This document shows, piece after piece, positions 45,024 to 53,687 of a DNA stretch of 64,000 nt. The position numbers and the translations under genes were made by a program. Source of the DNA: JAFECT01 sp963838235. GTDB lineage: Bacteria > Pseudomonadota > Alphaproteobacteria > Caulobacterales > Caulobacteraceae. The stretch lies in assembly GCA_963838235.1 (NCBI GenBank), contig CAWIQJ010000001.1:310001-374000 (forward strand), read 5' to 3'. Position 1 is the stretch's first letter, and the number at the start of each line of letters is the position of its first letter. A model generated the notes under the pieces. That model ran no database searches, was not told the DNA's origin, and was given only the letters and a program-made list of their open reading frames with translations.

Positions 45024-46902
45024 CTAACGGCTCGGGTGGAAGAAGTCGTAGATGCGCTGGGCCAGGGGCTCGTTCACGCCTTCGACCTTGGCCAAGTCCG
45101 CCGGCGCCGCGCGCGATACGCCGCGGGCCGAACCGAACGCCTGCAGCAGCGCCTGCTTGCGCTTGGCGCCCACGCCTTCGATCTCGTCGAGCGGGTTCTT
45201 CGCCATGTCGATCTTGCGCCGCGTGCGGTGGCTGCCGATGGCGAAACGGTGCGCCTCGTCGCGCAGGCGCTGCAGGTAGTAGAGCACCGGGCTCTTCGGC
45301 TCGAGCATGAAGGGCTGTTCGCCCGGCTTGAAGAAGCGTTCCATCCCTGCGTCGCGGTCGGGGCCCTTGGCCACGCCCACCACCGGAATGTCGTCGACGC
45401 CAAGTTCCGTCATGACCTCGACCGCGATCGCAAGCTGTCCCGCGCCGCCGTCGACCAGAACCAGGTCCGGCCTGACCGGCGCCGCGCCTTCCTCTTCTTC
45501 CTTCACCAAGCGCGAGAAACGCCGCCCCAGCACCTCGCGCATCATCGCGTAGTCGTCGCCCGGCGTGAGCTCCGTCGATTTGATGTTGAACTTGCGGTAC
45601 TGGCCCTTCTGGAAGCCGTCGGGGCCGGCGACGATCATGCCGCCCACCGCGTTGGTGCCCATGACGTGGGAGTTGTCGTAGACCTCGATGCGGTCCGGCG
45701 GTCCTTCAAGGCCGAAGGCCTCGGCCACGCCCTGCAGCAGTTTCCCTTGCGCCGAGCTCTCCGCCATCTTGCGGCCCAGCGCCTCGCGCGCATTGACCAG
45801 GGCGTGTTGCGACCAGTTCGCGCTTCTCGCCGCGCCGGGGTGTGTCGATCTCGACCTTGCGTCCCGCCTTCATGGTGAAAGCCTCGGCCAGCAGATCGCG
45901 GTTGGGCATGTCGTGCGAGACCAGCACCAGCCGCGGGATCGGGCTTGTCGTCGTAGAACTGGCCGATGAAGGCGTCGAGGATGTCCGGGTCCTCGTCGGT
46001 CTTGTCCACCCGCGGGAAATAGGCCCGGTTGCCCCAGTTCTGACCGGCGCGGAAGAAGAACACCTGCACGCAGGCCTGGCCGCCCTCGGCGTGCAGCGCG
46101 AAGACGTCGGCCTCGTCCACGGTTTCCGGATTGACCGACTGCTCCATGGCGATGGCGGCCAGCGCGCGGATGCGATCGCGCACGCGTGCGGCGCTCTCGA
46201 AATCCATCACCTCGGAGGCCTGCTGCATCTCGTCCGACAGGCGCGCCATCACCGCGCGGCTCTTGCCCGTCAGGAAGTCGTGCGCCTCTTGTACCAGAGC
46301 GAGGTAATCCTCCGGGGTGACCAGGTTCACGCAGGGCGCCGAACAGCGCTTGATCTGGTGCAGCATGCAGGGCCGCGTGCGGCTCTCGAACACGCTGTCC
46401 GAGCAGGAGCGTAGCAGGAACGCCTTCTGAAGCGTGGTCAGGGTGCGGTTCACCGCCCAGGTGGAGGCGAACGGGCCGAAATAGTCGCCGGGGACGGTGT
46501 GCGCCCCGCGGTGTTTGCGAATTTGCGGCGCGGCGTGATCGCGTGCGGACCAGGATTTCCGGCAAAGCGACTTGTCGTCGCGCAGCAGCACGTTGAAGCG
46601 CGGCTTCAGCTGCTTGATCAGATTGATCTCGAGCAGCAGGGCCTCGGTCTCGGTCTTGGTGGTGACGAACTCCATGGCCCGCGTCAGGCGACACCATGTG
46701 AGCGATGCGCTGGGTGTGGAAGCGGCCCTGGGCGTACTGCACTACGCGCTTCTTCAGCGCTGCGCGCCTTGCCGACGTAGAGCGCCTCGCCGCCCTCGCC
46801 GAACATGCGATAGACGCCAGGGCGATCGGGCGCGCGCCGGGCCTCGTCGCGGATCAGGTCCGCGCCGGTCAGGCGTTCGGGGGCGGTCGGAGATTCGTCC
46901 AT
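45024..46902 (-). CDS. uvrC: UvrABC system protein C (multiple frameshifts)
   Basis: UvrC makes both incisions in nucleotide excision repair. Reading across frames shows the N-terminal GIY-YIG nuclease (PGVYRMFGEGGEALYVGKARS, then QYAQGRFHTQRIAHMVS, EALLLEINLIKQLKPRFNV), the central zinc-type cysteine region (RPCMLHQIKRCSAPCVN), the UVR motif (DEMQQASEVMDFESAARVRD), then the RNase H-like C-terminal nuclease (PPDRIEVYDNSHVMGTNAVG, VLVDGGAGQLA) and tandem HhH motifs (EIEGVGAKRKQALLQAFGS). Frames change near 46760, 46685, 46550, 45940 and 45820, at least five times. All domains are conserved, so sequencing error is the likeliest cause, but a true pseudogene is not excluded. Confidence 0.85.
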
Positions 46903-46926
46903 GGGAAGGCGATCATATAGGGAGCG

Positions 46927-47373
46927 TCAGCCTCTGCGCACGAGGACCACGCCCGCAGCCACCAGAACCAGACCCGCGATCTTCGGGACATCGATGGGCT
47001 TGGCCGCCAGTCCCATCCAGCCGAAGTGGTCGAGCACCACCGCGACCACCAGCTGGGCTGCGACGCCCAGGGTCAGGGCCGAGGCCAGGCCGATGCGGGG
47101 CGCGGCAAACGCGGTCGCCGCCACCAGCACCGCGCCGTAGAGTCCGCCCAGCCAGACCCACCAGGGCAGGCCGCGGATCACCGCGGGGTCCGGTCTCGCC
47201 CGCAGCAGCAGGGCCGCGACCACCAGGCCGACCGATCCGACCAGGAATGAGATCATCGCCGCATTCACCGGCGAGCCCGCGCCGCGGGCCAGCATGGCGT
47301 TGGTGGGCGCCTGGAGCGCCAGGAAGGCGCCGCCGATCAGCATGGCGACGATGGCGGGCAGGGTCTGGTTCAC
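46927..47373 (-). CDS. DMT-family transporter (YdcZ/DUF606)
   Basis: A 148-residue membrane protein with five hydrophobic segments. LPAIVAMLIGGAFLALQAPT, FLVGSVGLVVAALLL, LPWWVWLGGLYGAVLVAATA and PRIGLASALTLGVAAQLVVA match the short DUF606 (YdcZ) members of the drug/metabolite transporter superfamily. GTG at 47373 is preferred to ATG 47424 because AGAGG precedes it and the longer start would overlap the divergent gene. It is divergent from the small membrane gene at 47428, with promoters in the 54-bp gap. Confidence 0.8.
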   Translation of the reverse strand: MNQTLPAIVAMLIGGAFLALQAPTNAMLARGAGSPVNAAMISFLVGSVGLVVAALLLRARPDPAVIRGLPWWVWLGGLYGAVLVAATAFAAPRIGLASALTLGVAAQLVVAVVLDHFGWMGLAAKPIDVPKIAGLVLVAAGVVLVRRG

Positions 47374-47427
47374 GACGGCCTCTTCGGTTGCGGTGCGTGT
47401 AAGAAGACGGAAATTCGGGAGCATGGC

Positions 47428-47655
47428 GTGCAGGCGGCGTTCGGCATCGTGGCCCTGGCCTTCGGCCTGCTCACCGGCGCGGTGTCGGCGGTGAGCGCCG
47501 TGGGCTGGCTGGGCGACCTGCCCACGGTCTTCGTCGCCGCGGATTCCGGCGAGCGCACCAGCTACGCGGTGGCCGCCCTGTCGCTGCTGATGATCGCGGG
47601 ATTCGGCTCGACCAGCATGCTGCTGTTGCGCGCGGCGCGCCGGTTGTTGCGGTAA
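47428..47655 (+). CDS. Small two-segment membrane protein
   Basis: A 75-residue protein with two hydrophobic segments (FGIVALAFGLLTGAVSAVSAV and VAALSLLMIAGFGSTSMLLL) and a short Arg-rich C-terminus. GGGAG stands 6 nt before its GTG start. No family is recognised. It is divergent from the YdcZ gene and converges with the Nudix gene, ending 4 bp before that stop. Confidence 0.5.
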   Translation: MQAAFGIVALAFGLLTGAVSAVSAVGWLGDLPTVFVAADSGERTSYAVAALSLLMIAGFGSTSMLLLRAARRLLR

Positions 47656-47658
47656 CGC

Positions 47659-48174
47659 TCACCAGTGCGGCGTCGCAACGCCGGCGCCCAGGGCCTCGCT
47701 GATGCGCCGCCGGGTGGCCGCGCTCGCGTCCTCGGGAAGGGCGTCGGGCGCGAAGAAGTCGCGACGCAGGATCTCCCCCTGGGCGGACGACGCAACCTCG
47801 CGCCACGCCTCGATGCGATAGACCAGCACGTGATCGCCGCGGAAGAAGGCTTCGTTGGCGTGCACCGAGATCAGGCGCGGGCGTCCGATCGGCTCGACGC
47901 CGGCCTCCTCCTGCAGTTCGCGCACCACCGCGGCCTCGGCCGTCTCGCCGCGCTCCACCCCGCCGCCGGGGAGGTGCCAGCCGGCGATATAGGTGTGCTC
48001 GACCAGGAGCACGCGTCCGCGCTCGTCGGTCACCACCGCGCGCACCCCCAGCGTCATGCCGCGCTTCAGGCGCGACAGGGCGAAGAACAGCGGGCGGGTG
48101 AAGGGCTCGATGCGTCGGCGCCAGGGCATGGGGCCCCATAGCACGCGCCATCTTCGCAAGGCGAAGAGGCCCAT
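47659..48174 (-). CDS. Nudix hydrolase
   Basis: The Nudix box is complete: GGGVERGETAEAAVVRELQE with EEAGV (G-x5-E-x7-R-E-U-x-E-E-x-G-U), which binds the metal that hydrolyses a nucleoside diphosphate linked to another group. The chain begins with MGLFALRRWRVLWGPMPW and continues RGMTLGVRAVVTDERGRVLL then HTYIAGWHLPGGGVERG. ATG 48174 and ATG 48129 are both possible; the second would remove a hydrophobic, Arg-rich stretch. Substrate cannot be deduced. It converges with the small membrane protein at 47428. Confidence 0.87.
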   Translation of the reverse strand: MGLFALRRWRVLWGPMPWRRRIEPFTRPLFFALSRLKRGMTLGVRAVVTDERGRVLLVEHTYIAGWHLPGGGVERGETAEAAVVRELQEEAGVEPIGRPRLISVHANEAFFRGDHVLVYRIEAWREVASSAQGEILRRDFFAPDALPEDASAATRRRISEALGAGVATPHW

Positions 48175-48188
48175 GAACCGAGGCTTGA

Positions 48189-48212
48189 CCTCTTTCTGAC
48201 GAAAGATGGCCT
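48189..48212 (+). promoter_or_regulatory. Second copy of the TCTTTC dyad
   Basis: The plus strand carries TCTTTC-TGAC-GAAAGA at 48191-48206, within 24 bp identical to the site upstream of pgsA. A TTGACC stands immediately before. It lies 63 bp upstream of the 26-residue membrane protein at 48275 and also 15 bp from the Nudix start on the other strand. Confidence 0.5.
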
Positions 48213-48274
48213 GCTTGCGGAGGGGCGGCCCTCCGGCTAAGCGGGCTCATCGCCCGAGCCCGGAGCCTCCCGCC

Positions 48275-48355
48275 ATGTCCGCCCTGATCGTCATCGCGAT
48301 CTTCATCGCCCTGCTGGGCTTCATCAACTTCCTCGAGTTCGGTCGGCTCGATTAA
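48275..48355 (+). CDS. 26-residue single-segment membrane peptide
   Basis: ATG to TAA encodes 26 residues: one hydrophobic helix (SALIVIAIFIALLGFINFLE) and a short FGRLD end. A GGAG motif 11 nt upstream supports translation, and the next ATG follows the stop after only 4 bp, so the two are likely co-translated. Similar tiny proteins often accompany transporters, but none is assigned here. Confidence 0.55.
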   Translation: MSALIVIAIFIALLGFINFLEFGRLD

Positions 48356-48359
48356 GGCC

Positions 48360-49286
48360 ATGATCGGGGGCGTCCTTGCGATCCTCGGTCTGGCCGGCGG
48401 CGTCGCCCTGGCCTTCGGCGGCGCCCAGGCCGTGGCGCGGGGCGCGCGCGCCCTGCCGGCGCCCGCGGCGGGCATCATCGGCACAGCATCGGCCGCATGG
48501 CTCGCCTTCGCCTTCGCCGTAGGCGCTTCGGTGGCCCGCCTGCCGGGCGCCGCGGTCGGCGCCGTCGCCGGCGGCCTGGTCGCCACCGCCTTCCTCACCG
48601 CCGTGATCGGCGCCTGCGCCAGCGAAACCTCGCCCAAGGGCGTGCGTCCCTTCGCTGTGGCCGCCGCCGCGGCGGTCGCGGTCCTGATCGGGGTGGCCTA
48701 CGACGGCCAGATCAGCCTGTCCGAGGGCGGCATGATGCTCCTGGGCGCCGTCGCGGTCGGCTGGCAGATGGTCCAGGCCAAGGCCCTGTTTCGTCCGGCC
48801 GACGCGGCCTCCGCTGACGCGGCGGTCGCGCCCAATCTGCCGGCGGCGGCCGGTTGGATGGTGCTCGGCCTGGCGGTGATCGGACTGGCGACCTGGCTGC
48901 TCACTGCTGCGGTCGACGCCCTGTCGCTCGGACGGCCCGACGGCGACCTGAAGCTCGGGCTGACCGTGCTGGGTCTGGCCGCCGCCCTGCCGGGGCTGGC
49001 GCTGACCGTGAGCGCGGCGCGGCGCGGCGAGGGAGGGCCCGCCCTGGTCAAGATCATGGCGGGAACCGCGCTCGGCCTCCTGGCGGGGCTCGGCGCCGCG
49101 GCGCTGGTCCATCCCATCTATGTCAGCGACGCCTTCCTTGGCGCACCGACGGTCGCAGTATCCGCGGGCGCCATGATCCTGCTGCTCATCGCCTTCACCG
49201 GCGTGAGGCCGCCGCGCGCGGCGATCGTGCTGGGCGCGGTGGTCTATCTCGGCTTTCTCGCCGCCTTCCTCGGCGTGTTCGGATGA
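48360..49286 (+). CDS. Ten-segment membrane protein resembling a CaCA-type antiporter without its acidic residues
   Basis: A 308-residue protein of two related halves. Half 1 reads LAILGLAGGVALAFGGAQAV, GIIGTASAAWLAFAFAVGAS and VGAVAGGLVATAFLTAVIGA; half 2 reads LKLGLTVLGLAAALPGLALT, VSAARRGEGGPALVKIMAGT and ALGLLAGLGAAALVHPIYVS. These align with the two alpha-repeats of cation/Ca2+ exchangers (GLTIVALGTSLPE...GNVIGSNIFN), but the Glu and Asn of GTSLPE and GSN are replaced (AAALPG, GTALG). The homology is by pattern only. If correct, ion coordination in the classical way is unlikely. It overlaps the SDR gene by four bases and follows the 26-residue peptide. Confidence 0.5.
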   Translation: MIGGVLAILGLAGGVALAFGGAQAVARGARALPAPAAGIIGTASAAWLAFAFAVGASVARLPGAAVGAVAGGLVATAFLTAVIGACASETSPKGVRPFAVAAAAAVAVLIGVAYDGQISLSEGGMMLLGAVAVGWQMVQAKALFRPADAASADAAVAPNLPAAAGWMVLGLAVIGLATWLLTAAVDALSLGRPDGDLKLGLTVLGLAAALPGLALTVSAARRGEGGPALVKIMAGTALGLLAGLGAAALVHPIYVSDAFLGAPTVAVSAGAMILLLIAFTGVRPPRAAIVLGAVVYLGFLAAFLGVFG

Positions 49287-50026
49287 GGGGCGCAGCGCTG
49301 GTCACCGGCGCAGGCAAGCGCATCGGCCGCGTCATCGCGCTCGAGCTCGCGCGCGCCGGCTTCGACATCGCCGCGCACCACGGCCAGTCGCGCGACGACG
49401 CGGAGACACTGGTCGAAGAGGTGAAGGCGTACGGACATAGGGCCGTAGCCCTCGACGCCGACCTGACCGACGACGATGCGGTGTCGAAGCTGATCCCGCG
49501 CGCGGTCGAAGCGCTCGGGCCGCTCACCCTGCTGGTGAACAACGCCTCGGTGTTCCAGGACGACCGCATAGATACGCTGACGCCGCAAAGCTGGGACGCG
49601 CATCTGAAGACCAACCTCGAAACGCCGGTCCGGCTGGCCCAGGCGTTCGCGCGCCAGGCGCCGGACGGCGCGCTCATCGTCAACATCCTCGATCAGCGGG
49701 TGTGGAAGCCCACGCCGCAGTTCTTCAGCTATTCGGTGTCCAAGGCCGGCCTGTGGTTCGCCACCCGCACCCTCGCCCAGGCCTTGGCGCCTCAGGTGCG
49801 GGTGAACGGCGTGGGGCCGGGGCCGACGCTGCCCTCGATCCACCAGAGCGACGAGGACTTCGCCGCCGAGGCGCGCAACACGCCGCTCGAACGCCACGCC
49901 ACGCCGCAGGAGATCGCGCGCGCGGTGCTCTATCTCGTTGACGCGCCCTCGGTCACCGGCCAGATGATCGCCGTCGACGGCGGCCAGCATCTCGGCTGGC
50001 GCACGCCCGACGTAGTTGACCCTTAA
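49283..50026 (+). CDS. SDR-family oxidoreductase, FolM-like context
   Basis: A 247-residue short-chain dehydrogenase. Cofactor loop ALVTGAGKRIGRVIALELAR, NNASVFQ, and the active-site region with Tyr and Lys in YSVSKAGLWFA; RVNGVGPGPTLPS and SVTGQMIAVDGGQHL close the fold. The basic GKRIGR loop favours NADPH. It overlaps the preceding membrane gene as ATGA and is directly upstream of folB, an arrangement found for FolM (dihydromonapterin reductase)-like proteins in alphaproteobacteria, so a pterin role is plausible but unproven. Confidence 0.85.
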   Translation: MRGAALVTGAGKRIGRVIALELARAGFDIAAHHGQSRDDAETLVEEVKAYGHRAVALDADLTDDDAVSKLIPRAVEALGPLTLLVNNASVFQDDRIDTLTPQSWDAHLKTNLETPVRLAQAFARQAPDGALIVNILDQRVWKPTPQFFSYSVSKAGLWFATRTLAQALAPQVRVNGVGPGPTLPSIHQSDEDFAAEARNTPLERHATPQEIARAVLYLVDAPSVTGQMIAVDGGQHLGWRTPDVVDP

Positions 50027-50039
50027 AAGGAGCGCGCCT

Positions 50040-50432
50040 CTGTCCGCACCGGTGCACGAGCTCAGGACCGACCGCGCCGTCTGCGCCGCGATGCGCGTGT
50101 TCGTGCGCGGGCTGAAGATCGACGCCTATATCGGGGTGCACGCGCACGAGAAGGGCCGCGCCCAGCCGCTGATCGTCGACGTCGAGATCGAGCTCGCCGA
50201 TCCGCGCGTCGATCGCCTGTCCGACACCATCGACTACGAGACCGTGGTCGAGGCCGCGCGCGCGGTGGCGGCGTCGGGCCATGTGGACCTGGTCGAGGAA
50301 TACGCCGAGCGGCTCGCCCGCGCCTGCCTGTCCGATCCGCGCGCCCGGCGCGTGCGGGTGCGCATCGACAAGCCCCAGGCCCTGCCGGGGGCCGAGGCCG
50401 CCGGCTGCGAGGCCGTGTTCGAGCACGGTTGA
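50040..50432 (+). CDS. folB: Dihydroneopterin aldolase
   Basis: FolB cleaves dihydroneopterin to 6-hydroxymethyl-dihydropterin in folate synthesis. Motifs: VFVRGLKIDAYIGVHAHEKG (active-site Glu region), QPLIVDVEIELADP, DTIDYETVVEAA, DLVEEYAERLARACL and VRVRIDKPQALPGAEAAG with the conserved Lys. No ATG precedes the domain in a suitable place. A CTG at 50040 has AAGGAG 7 nt upstream, while a GTG at 50052 has no ribosome site at the right distance; I list the longer form. The start choice is uncertain. It follows the SDR gene by 13 bp. Confidence 0.88.
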   Translation: MSAPVHELRTDRAVCAAMRVFVRGLKIDAYIGVHAHEKGRAQPLIVDVEIELADPRVDRLSDTIDYETVVEAARAVAASGHVDLVEEYAERLARACLSDPRARRVRVRIDKPQALPGAEAAGCEAVFEHG

Positions 50433-50507
50433 GCTCGACTTGCCTTCCGCCAGGGCCGGCTTTGGGCTAACCCTGAGACCAAGGCCCCGAGGGGCGACGG
50501 CGGTCCC

Positions 50508-51271
<764 letters not shown>

Positions 51272-51272
51272 G

Positions 51273-51653
51273 GTGAGCGTAGACAGGCCCGCCCTGCTGC
51301 CGGAGACCGGCAAGACCGGCGCCCTGGTCGTCTATGTTCTCTTCCTGCTGTCGCTGCCGAGCATCGGGCTTCTGATGTTCGTGGGCGTGATCATCGCCTA
51401 TTTCCAGCGTGGCGCTTCGACCGACTGGGTGCGCACGCACTTCACGCACCAGATCAAGGTGTTCTGGGCCACCTTCTGGTGGACGGCGCTCGGCGTCGTG
51501 TTGTGGCTGGTCGCCATACCGCTCTACCTGGCCTTCGGGCTCGGCGCCTTGATCCACATCGGCATCGCGGTCGGCGGCGTGATCCTGGCGATCTGGTTCC
51601 ACCTCGTCAGCCTGATCGGCCTGCTTCGTCTGGTGCAGGACAAGCCTAACTGA
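51273..51653 (+). CDS. Tic20/DUF4870-like small membrane protein
   Basis: A 126-residue protein with three to four hydrophobic segments: GALVVYVLFLLSLPSIGLLM, THFTHQIKVFWATFWWTALG and LGALIHIGIAVGGVILAIWF. FQRGASTDWVRTHFTHQIKVF corresponds to the NRETAPAWMASHYVYQIRTF motif of the gene before it, so the two are paralogues. Start is a GTG 1 bp after the previous stop. No function is assigned; co-expression is likely. Confidence 0.75.
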   Translation: MSVDRPALLPETGKTGALVVYVLFLLSLPSIGLLMFVGVIIAYFQRGASTDWVRTHFTHQIKVFWATFWWTALGVVLWLVAIPLYLAFGLGALIHIGIAVGGVILAIWFHLVSLIGLLRLVQDKPN

Positions 51654-51702
51654 AAACGGCGCAGATTCTCTTCCACGCCGCTTCAGACTGAACCTAAAAA
51701 GA

Positions 51703-52269
51703 TTATTGACCGGCCTGCATGCCGTGCGAGCCGGGCGCACACGGGCCCGACCACACCGCGTCGATGTCCATGGAGTGCTTGCCGTTCAACTGCGCCAGCG
51801 GCGCACCCGACATGGTGTCGTCGATGTGCACCGTATAGTGGTTGCTGTAGTCGCCGGAGATGCGGACCTCCATCGCCATGCTCATGCCGCGCTGCATGGA
51901 GCAGGTTGCAGTCCCGTGGATCGAACCGTCAAGTCCGCGCGAGAAGTTCGGGTTGCAGTGGTGTTCGTTGCTACGGCCGACCCAGTCGGCCTTGTCGGTG
52001 TTCGGGCCGACGCATTCCGCATAGTCCACCGGACGGGTCATGGTGGAATTGACCATGTGCATTTTCCACAGACCTTCCCGGCGATGCGGCATGTCGGACG
52101 CCGCCAGCGCGCCGCCGCCGCCGGAAGCTGCGGTCGGCGCCGCCACGTCCGAGGACGACGCTGCGCCGGTCGCCGTCGCATTGGACGCGCCGCTGGTCGC
52201 GGGCTTGCGGCAGGCGCAAACGGATACGGCCGTCGCGAACGCAACGGCGAGGACGAAGGCAGTGCGCAT
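51703..52269 (-). CDS. DUF3617-type periplasmic protein
   Basis: A 188-residue exported protein. The signal segment (MRTAFVLAVAFATAVSVCAC) is followed by a Gly/Ala/Ser-rich linker and a domain with REGLWKMHMVNSTMTRPVDY, AECVGPNTDKADWV, HHCNPNFSRGLDGSIHGTAT and CSMQRGMSMAMEVRISGDY, a DUF3617 layout with conserved cysteine spacing. Cys near the end of the signal could be lipidated but the lipobox is imperfect. Function unknown. It is convergent with the Tic20-like gene and divergent from the GNAT gene. Confidence 0.75.
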   Translation of the reverse strand: MRTAFVLAVAFATAVSVCACRKPATSGASNATATGAASSSDVAAPTAASGGGGALAASDMPHRREGLWKMHMVNSTMTRPVDYAECVGPNTDKADWVGRSNEHHCNPNFSRGLDGSIHGTATCSMQRGMSMAMEVRISGDYSNHYTVHIDDTMSGAPLAQLNGKHSMDIDAVWSGPCAPGSHGMQAGQ

Positions 52270-52351
52270 CGTAGGTCTCCCGGCTTAATATGGCTGGAGG
52301 CGACCTTAGACCGAACGGCGTTACGCCGGGAAGGGCGCCCGCGGAGGCAAC

Positions 52352-52627
52352 ATGCCGGACCTGATCGACAACACCCAGCTTCAGCGTTTCGAGCGAACCG
52401 AGGACGGCGACCTCGCCTTCGTCAACTACCGGCTGGAGCCGGGCGTGGTCTCCCTCACCCACTTCGAGACCGTCCCCCATGCCCGCGGCAAGGGCCTGGC
52501 CGGGCGGCTGATGGAGGCGGTCGTGGCCGACGTCCGCGCCCGGGGCCTGAAGATCGCGCCCGTCTGCGCTTACGCCGTCGACTGGATGGCCAAGCACCCG
52601 GACGTGGCCGCCGAGATCGAGGCCTGA
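52352..52627 (+). CDS. Small GNAT-fold N-acetyltransferase (YjdJ type)
   Basis: A 91-residue GCN5-related protein: FERTEDGDLAFVNYRLEPGV, LTHFETVPHARGKGLAGRLM with the acetyl-CoA loop R-G-K-G-L-A, and IAPVCAYAVDWMAKHPDV. The short length, the ARGKGLA loop and the final WMAKHP match the PF14542 (YjdJ) group. Substrate unknown. The gap before it is 82 bp and after it lies the tRNA-Pro on the opposite strand. Confidence 0.9.
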   Translation: MPDLIDNTQLQRFERTEDGDLAFVNYRLEPGVVSLTHFETVPHARGKGLAGRLMEAVVADVRARGLKIAPVCAYAVDWMAKHPDVAAEIEA

Positions 52628-52703
52628 CGCCGCCGGCGCGCGCGCTCAGCCGCCCCGGTCCGGCCGGCCGAGGCTAGGCGATTGATTTAATACGGGAAAA
52701 AAT

Positions 52704-52780
52704 TGGTCGGAGTAGCAGGATTCGAACCTGCGACCCCCGCGTCCCGAACACGGTGCTCTACCAGACTGAGCTACACTCCG
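52704..52780 (-). tRNA. tRNA-Pro (CGG)
   Basis: Seventy-seven bases on the minus strand fold as a cloverleaf. The acceptor stem is CGGAGTG/TACTCCG (one G-U), the D arm GCTC...GAGC, the anticodon stem CCGTG/CGCGG with loop TTCGGGA, and the T arm GCAGG-TTCGAAT-CCTGC. The anticodon is CGG, which reads CCG proline codons. The CCA end is encoded. Confidence 0.95.
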
Positions 52781-52903
52781 ACTTTGGAGCGCGCCTTATA
52801 ACGACGAGCCTCGCCCCCTTCAAGCGAAGGCGAAGCCGGGCGGTTGCAAGCCTGGGGGGCGTGCGCTATCTCCGCCTCCCTCGGTGCAAGCCGCCGTTCC
52901 TGC

Positions 52904-52978
52904 TGGGGAATGGTGTAATGGTAACACAGCGGTTTTTGGTGTCGTTATTCTAGGTTCGAAGTCCTAGTTCCCCAGCCA
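52904..52978 (+). tRNA. tRNA-Gln (TTG)
   Basis: Seventy-five bases with acceptor TGGGGAA/TTCCCCA, D arm GTGT...ACAC, anticodon loop TTTTGGT (anticodon TTG) and T stem CTAGG/CCTAG. The encoded 3' end is GCCA. The anticodon stem uses several G-U pairs. The T loop has eight bases (TTCGAAGT) where seven are expected, so one base is likely extra; see findings. Confidence 0.85.
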
Positions 52979-52991
52979 CTTCTCTTCGGTA

Positions 52992-53201
52992 TTAGGTAGC
53001 AAACGCACCTAGCCCCGGACGGGCTATGCAGGAGGCGTATCCCGTACATAGTCCTGCAACCGTCGCGCTGGTCTCAGCCCGCTCAATCATCCCGACGTAC
53101 CGCATCGTGATCCCGGTCTCGTGGCCGAGCTGTTCCTGGGAAAGGCCGCGCTCAGTGCGCAGGCGCCTGACGTTCGCCCCGACGATCTGCTCCCATGTCA
53201 T
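52992..53201 (-). CDS. XRE-type helix-turn-helix regulator
   Basis: A 69-residue protein whose first 50 residues are an XRE domain: TWEQIVGANVRRLRTERGLS, QEQLGHETGITMRYVGMIER. The remaining tail is short and does not look like a normal effector domain, so truncation is possible. The ATG at 53201 is used because a promoter with an operator palindrome stands 39 bp upstream, inside an upstream in-frame extension. It follows tRNA-Gln by 14 bp and probably represses itself. Confidence 0.7.
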   Translation of the reverse strand: MTWEQIVGANVRRLRTERGLSQEQLGHETGITMRYVGMIERAETSATVAGLCTGYASCIARPGLGAFAT

Positions 53202-53239
53202 GGGTTGACGGGGCAGCTTCACGGTGTGACGGTCTAGGA

Positions 53240-53267
53240 AGTATATTGGCGTATATACCTTTGACAA
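53240..53267 (-). promoter_or_regulatory. Promoter and operator of the XRE gene
   Basis: On the minus strand TTGTCA (53262-53267) is followed by 16 bp and TATACT (53240-53245), close to the sigma70 consensus. A perfect dyad GTATAT (53241-53246) / ATATAC (53253-53258) overlaps the -10 and spacer, a typical place for an autorepressor. Confidence 0.75.
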
Positions 53268-53288
53268 ACATTTGTGATCGGCGGCGGC

Positions 53289-53501
53289 TCAGCGGTAGAG
53301 CTTGAACCGCCAGATCATCAGAGCCCCTATGACCAGCACGGGGATAAAGAAAAGGACGGTCTCTACCGGCGCCGCCAACCCTAGCGAACGAAAAACGGGC
53401 TTCAGGTACGGATGCGCGAAGGTTTCGGCCAATGCCGAGACGATCAGAAGCACGAACCAGATCGCGCCCTGGGCGAAGAACTTCTTCAGCCGCCCCCTCA
53501 C
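53289..53501 (-). CDS. Small membrane protein
   Basis: A 70-residue protein with two hydrophobic segments (GAIWFVLLIVSALAETFAHP and VETVLFFIPVLVIGALMIWR) and a basic start RGRLKKFF. Its GTG start overlaps the stop of the upstream gene as GTGA, so the two are co-translated. No recognised family. It belongs to the small patch between the tRNA-Gln and ilvD. Confidence 0.5.
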   Translation of the reverse strand: MRGRLKKFFAQGAIWFVLLIVSALAETFAHPYLKPVFRSLGLAAPVETVLFFIPVLVIGALMIWRFKLYR

Positions 53502-53668
53502 TTCTTATCGGGTCCCGATGCCTTTTGCGGCGCAGCCTTAGCCACCGCCTTCAGCTTCGCCTTGAAGGCGGCTTCGTCCTCGTCGCACTCAAATTCGCGG
53601 GCCATGTCCCGGAACTTGGCGACCTGAGGTTGACTTTTGGGTGGCAACTTAGCTTTGCTGTCCGGCAT
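53498..53668 (-). CDS. Small charged hypothetical protein
   Basis: A 56-residue soluble protein: PDSKAKLPPKSQPQVAKFRD then MAREFECDEDEAAFKAKLKA, with alternating charge typical of a short helix bundle or coiled coil and a Lys-rich tail. The same kind of MAREFECDEDEAAF pattern recurs in short proteins of proteobacterial accessory regions. Overlaps the downstream membrane protein gene. Function unknown. Confidence 0.5.
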   Translation of the reverse strand: MPDSKAKLPPKSQPQVAKFRDMAREFECDEDEAAFKAKLKAVAKAAPQKASGPDKK

Positions 53669-53687
53669 GATCCTACGTCCTGGCGGC

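Noticed and set aside
47371..47424. Longer start (ATG 47424) for the YdcZ-type transporter
   Set aside because: It would occupy the promoter region of the divergent gene at 47428, while GTG 47373 has a ribosome site at good distance and begins the membrane domain.
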